Source: Salvator merianae (Eukaryota > Chordata > Lepidosauria > Squamata > Teiidae). From it: a stretch of 64,000 bases of DNA. Each line of letters starts with the position of its first letter. Position 1 is the first letter of the stretch. Position numbers and translations under genes: made by a program. The notes below the pieces were generated by a model. It was not told the origin of the DNA and ran no database searches. It saw nothing but the letters and a program-made list of their open reading frames with translations. This document shows positions 60,315-64,000 of the stretch, piece after piece. The stretch covers positions 1,967,607 through 2,031,606 of the forward strand of contig QVOM02000102.1 of NCBI GenBank assembly GCA_003586115.2. The letters are read 5' to 3'.

Positions 60315-61954
60315 GAAACAAGTGGGCATGTGGGAAGAGAAGAGTTGGAGGAAAGCTCTCAAGGAGCACCACTGAACAGTTGCATGTGAATGAAGGTTTG
60401 CTTCTCTGCTACTACTGCATCTAGCACATTAGTTAATGGAAATTTTCTGAGTTGTCCAGACCTTCTACCAAAATCTGGCTCCTGTTTATTGAGCAGTTGG
60501 AGACTCTCCAAGTTTTGTAGGTTCTAGCTTGGGGGGCTAGGGAAGATACCTGGGCTAGTTTGTGAATAAAAACTTTTTTTGAGTTAGAGAGACCAAAACA
60601 GGTCAGGTATATGGAAGAAGTTTTCAGATCTTCCACTTATGGTGCAAACGATTGAATGCTAGGTTGCCTTTTAATTTTTAAGTTTTCATTTGAAACTGTC
60701 AATTTATTCGGAAGTTTAGATAGAAGGTTTGACATATTCTCCACTAACACCAATTCCATTTTGGAAGCTCTAGCTCACAAAAAATGTTTTCATCCAGAAA
60801 CCAGCCTATAAGATAGGGACAGTTTGCTATTTTCTCCCCAATCTAGGGCCCCCAAAATGGATGAGTGGAAGGAGAGGAGGCTACAATGCATTTGAACATC
60901 AACTAACCAATAACCTCCCGCAAACCAACTGCAGCTGCCAATAGAAAAGGAAGCCAACAGAAACCATTAATTCAAAACAAAAACTGGTACAACTTTTAAA
61001 AATATTTGGAACACTTGCCCTGTTTCAATGGAACAGCAGCAGCAGGTGCTTGCTCAGGTGGTGGCAGGTTGTCTCCACTAATAGGTGGATACGTAGGTGG
61101 ATATATTCTCTCCATTCTTGACCATGGAGAAATGGAAAGAAAATGCTATTGCAAGCATTTTGTGTATATTGTCTTTCCAGGTGTTTGGCTCTAAGGCTGT
61201 GTCCCAGAACCCTTCTTACCTCATCTCTCTCTTTCTCTCTCACACACATAGAGAAGTGTTTATCTATCATTCATTTGCTGTTTGAATGCAGCAAGTATTT
61301 CTAACAAAATTCACATCACTTAAGGAAAGGTATATCTTTCCCCTTTCTATCTTTCTGAGTTGTCCTGCATATCCTCATAACTTACATTTTTTTCCTTTGA
61401 GTCTCTGTATAAAATGTTGGGATTCTCTCATTCTCTCTTCTGTACTTCCTTGCTTTCCAAAAGCAAATCAATGACTATTCCTCATAAATAAATTTATACT
61501 GTATTTTTTTGAGTCTATATTGAGGGTTTTTTTTTTACATCTGAGAACTTTTATGATGCTTGTCATCTTGTTAGCATGAGCATATGCACAAAAATACCTC
61601 ATTTGTAGTAGATTTGGGATATGTGTGCTTGACTTCTGGATAAACAATGAGAAAATATCTCCTTTATATGTAGACCTCTGACCATGTATAAAGTGCTTGG
61701 GTGTCTTTCATAAAAGAACATTAAAAAAATTAATGCTCTGCTACTAATTTATCCTGAAAATTCAAGGATGTTTTAATTAGCTAAAAATTATGTGTTGCTA
61801 TTGGTTAGTTTTAAAGTGCTTTAAAGTGTTTTCTACTACAATAATGCTAAGAATAAACAATTCTCAGGAGAAAAAACATTGGGATACAAATGTTCACCAA
61901 GATTTTGTTAATATTGTCATCCTTTGGAACACAGAACTGCCCAGCACAGCATTA
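60315..61954. other. Unassigned non-coding stretch
   Basis: No gene or repeat family recognised; pyrimidine-rich segments near 61.23 kb. Confidence 0.4.
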
Positions 61955-61976
61955 TACACACACACACACACACATT

Positions 61977-62002
<26 letters not shown>
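61955..62002. repeat. (CA)n microsatellite
   Basis: Two CA runs separated by a single ttca interruption, about 48 nt in total. Confidence 0.95.
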
Positions 62003-62008
<6 letters not shown>

Positions 62009-62837
62009 AATGGTGGAGATTAGTGCAAGTTTATCTGAAAACAATATAATAAAATGTATTTAATGTAAGTGCAAATAATTCTGGTGCCCTAAACAATGTG
62101 TTGCTGGCATAATAATATTCATAAAAGCAATCTTAATATTTTTGAAATGTGTGTCACTAGAAAGATCACAAAATAATCTCTAAGTATTCATATTAGAGAG
62201 AATGTTGCTAGGTATTCTGGAGGCACTGTTGCTATGGGAGAAAATAATTAATATCTTTGTTAATTGAAGTTGCAGGGGAACTTTAAGGACACAGAATATA
62301 ATTAAGCAGGTTGGCAGCTGGCCAGTAAACATATGGATAACACCTTTTCAATAGTAAGTCAATAAATACAACTTGTTTGAGGGCCCATCTACACCTAAGT
62401 TTTAATCCTCCTTCAATTCACCTTGAAAAGTGAGAAAACTCATCGACAAAGTGACTAGCTGTTTTCTTTCTACATTATCTTGCCCAAAGGGTGAAATTAT
62501 GTGTTAGATATGTGGAAGGAAAACTGCTTGTCATTTTTCTGAGGTGCTATCTCACTTTGAAGGTGGATTAAAGATTAAAATGTATGTGTTGCTAGGAGTT
62601 GCCATCTCACTGTTTTATAATAGTCATGTTATAATAGACTGTCCTAATAGTTATGTTGTGATCATCAGGTGATGGAAGGGATGCCTTCTACAATCTACTA
62701 GGAAACTGGGTAATTCCACTGTCCAGCCTCCAAGTGTGGCAACTAGAGAAGTGAACAGATACCTTTCAGTATCAGAAACTTAAAATTAGGATAAGTCAAT
62801 GCAGTAGGCATAATGCATTACACAACTTTAATAACCA
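62003..62837. other. Unassigned non-coding stretch
   Basis: AT-rich, nothing recognised. Confidence 0.4.
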
Positions 62838-62851
62838 AGAAAGACAGACAG

Positions 62852-62940
<89 letters not shown>

Positions 62941-62956
62941 AAAAGAAAAAGAAAAC
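62838..62956. repeat. (GA)n/(GAAA)n compound microsatellite
   Basis: About 40 nt of GA dinucleotides followed by about 12 GAAA units and GAAAAA words; nearly pure purine over roughly 110 nt. Could adopt triplex structures; a charged open frame across it is spurious. Confidence 0.95.
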
Positions 62957-63439
62957 TATAGCCTTTATTGTGCTCTGTCTGCCCTGTTAAAATGCCTGCA
63001 GAATGTTCAATACACTGCAGTTAGTGAAACCCATTTCAAATGCCAAAATAAAATTCAGCTGCTAATATCCAATTGTAACTTTATTTTGAAAACTTATTGC
63101 CAAGTCGCCAAGTCATCGTTGCCCTGCCTGCATGTACTGCTATATGGAAAAGTCCAATGGATTAAATTGCCTGACTTTTAAGCTTACATTTTTGCCTTGC
63201 TCTTTTCTTATTTCATTTTGTCCAAAATAAGTGATCAAAGCTTGTGTTGTTCCTGCCTCAGAGCTCCTTCTTTGGTCCTATCAAGAACTCATGCCTGCCA
63301 ATTGCTTTTGCCTAGAGCAGTTTGTCAAACCAATCTGTTTAACTTTGAGGTCTGATTGGAATAACTGAACATAGATAATTCCCCCCCCAAACCAGTTTAT
63401 TCATATTACAGAGGTAGAGTTAGGCCAACACAATGTGAT
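62957..63439. other. Unassigned non-coding stretch
   Basis: No gene recognised; a C run at about 63381-63388. Confidence 0.4.
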
Positions 63440-64000
63440 GCCTCCAAATTCCAAACTCTAGCCTTTCCAGAAAGATACCATGGTCAATGGTATCAAATGC
63501 TACTGAGATATCCAGGAGAACCAATAGGGTGACTTTCCCTTATTTTTCTCCTGGAGAAGGTCCTCAACCAGGGTGACCAAGATGGTTTCAATGCCATAAC
63601 CAGGTTTGAAACCAGATTGAAATAGGTCTAAATAATCAGCTTCCTGCAAGCATATCTGCAGTTGGGCAGCCACAACTCCCTCCAGTATGGTGCCCAGGAA
63701 GGGTATATTGGCCACTGGGCAGTAGTTGTTTAGTTCATCTGGAACCAGGAAGGACCTTTTGAGAAGGGGGCACATCACAGCCTCTTTATGAGGTAATGGT
63801 ACCACCCCTTCTCTCAAAGATGTGTTCACTGCTCCTTACACCTACTCAGTCTTACTCTGTCAGCTAGCCTTTATCAGCCAAGAAGGGCTAAGCTGCTACC
63901 TCAGTGACGATCAGTCCTGCACCTGATTGGGCACCAGCATGTCGGATTGAGCATTGAGTGGCCCCATCCAGTGTTGCAGATGTGATTGGGGCATCACAGG
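63440..64000 (-). pseudogene. L2-clade LINE reverse transcriptase relic, cut by window edge
   Basis: Minus-strand ORF2 fragment. Reading inward from the right edge: VVPLPHKEAVMCPLLKRS, NNYCPVANIPFLGTILE, DYLDLFQSGFKPGYGIET, then after a frame change LLDISVAFDTIDHGIF. These match SNYHPVASVSFLGKILE, DYLDPFQSGFRWGYTTET and LDLSAAFDTIDHGILL of the 35-kb copy, but with many substitutions, so it is older. The 3' half (YADD and C-terminus) is missing: similarity stops near 63440. The 5' side continues past the window. Confidence 0.8.

Overview
The window looks like vertebrate, most likely squamate reptile (lizard or snake), intergenic or intronic DNA. Reasons: LINE fragments of the L2 and CR1 clades (one CR1 ends in the ATTCTATG-type octamer tail), a tRNA-derived SINE of the type common in squamates, many short non-autonomous DNA transposons, and AC, GA, GAAA and AAT microsatellites. 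I found no convincing host exon, tRNA, rRNA, CRISPR array or bacterial-style gene. The open frames that carry a recognisable domain belong to LINE ORF2 relics; the rest look like chance frames.

Layout. 1-7.5 kb: a GGCC-ended foldback element at 1.46 kb, an L2 3' fragment joined to an unidentified block X (2.27-3.23 kb), and a second GGCC element at 4.5-5.3 kb holding an old hAT-type MITE. 7.5-16 kb: L2 reverse-transcriptase relic plus a second copy of block X, two ~200-bp repeats, two copies of a ~700-bp repeat, another GGCC element and a SINE with a 7-bp target-site duplication. 16-31 kb: mostly unassigned, with two CR1-like 3' ends (22.7 and 24.5 kb) and a CpG-rich GGCC-ended element at 26.2 kb. 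31.2-32.1 kb: a 938-bp hAT-type MITE containing a 340-nt A tract. 34.1-37.9 kb: a nearly full-length L2-like LINE on the minus strand with endonuclease and reverse-transcriptase domains and tandem monomers near its 5' end. 38-53 kb: further GGCC elements, hAT-type MITEs at 44.5 and 46.9 kb, and a foldback element carrying a retroposed insert. 53.3-60.3 kb: a GGCC element containing a fourth hAT-type MITE, another GGCC element, a decayed non-L2 LINE and a CR1 3' end. 60-64 kb: microsatellites and an L2 relic running off the right edge.

The strongest new material is the MITEs. Four elements starting TAGGG(A/G)TGTGCAC have exact 8-bp target-site duplications, which points to hAT. A second set with GGCC-type ends shows 3-bp duplications and internal or subterminal hairpins whose sequence differs between copies while pairing is kept. 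Nesting gives relative ages. All boundaries were read by eye; family names need a repeat-library search.
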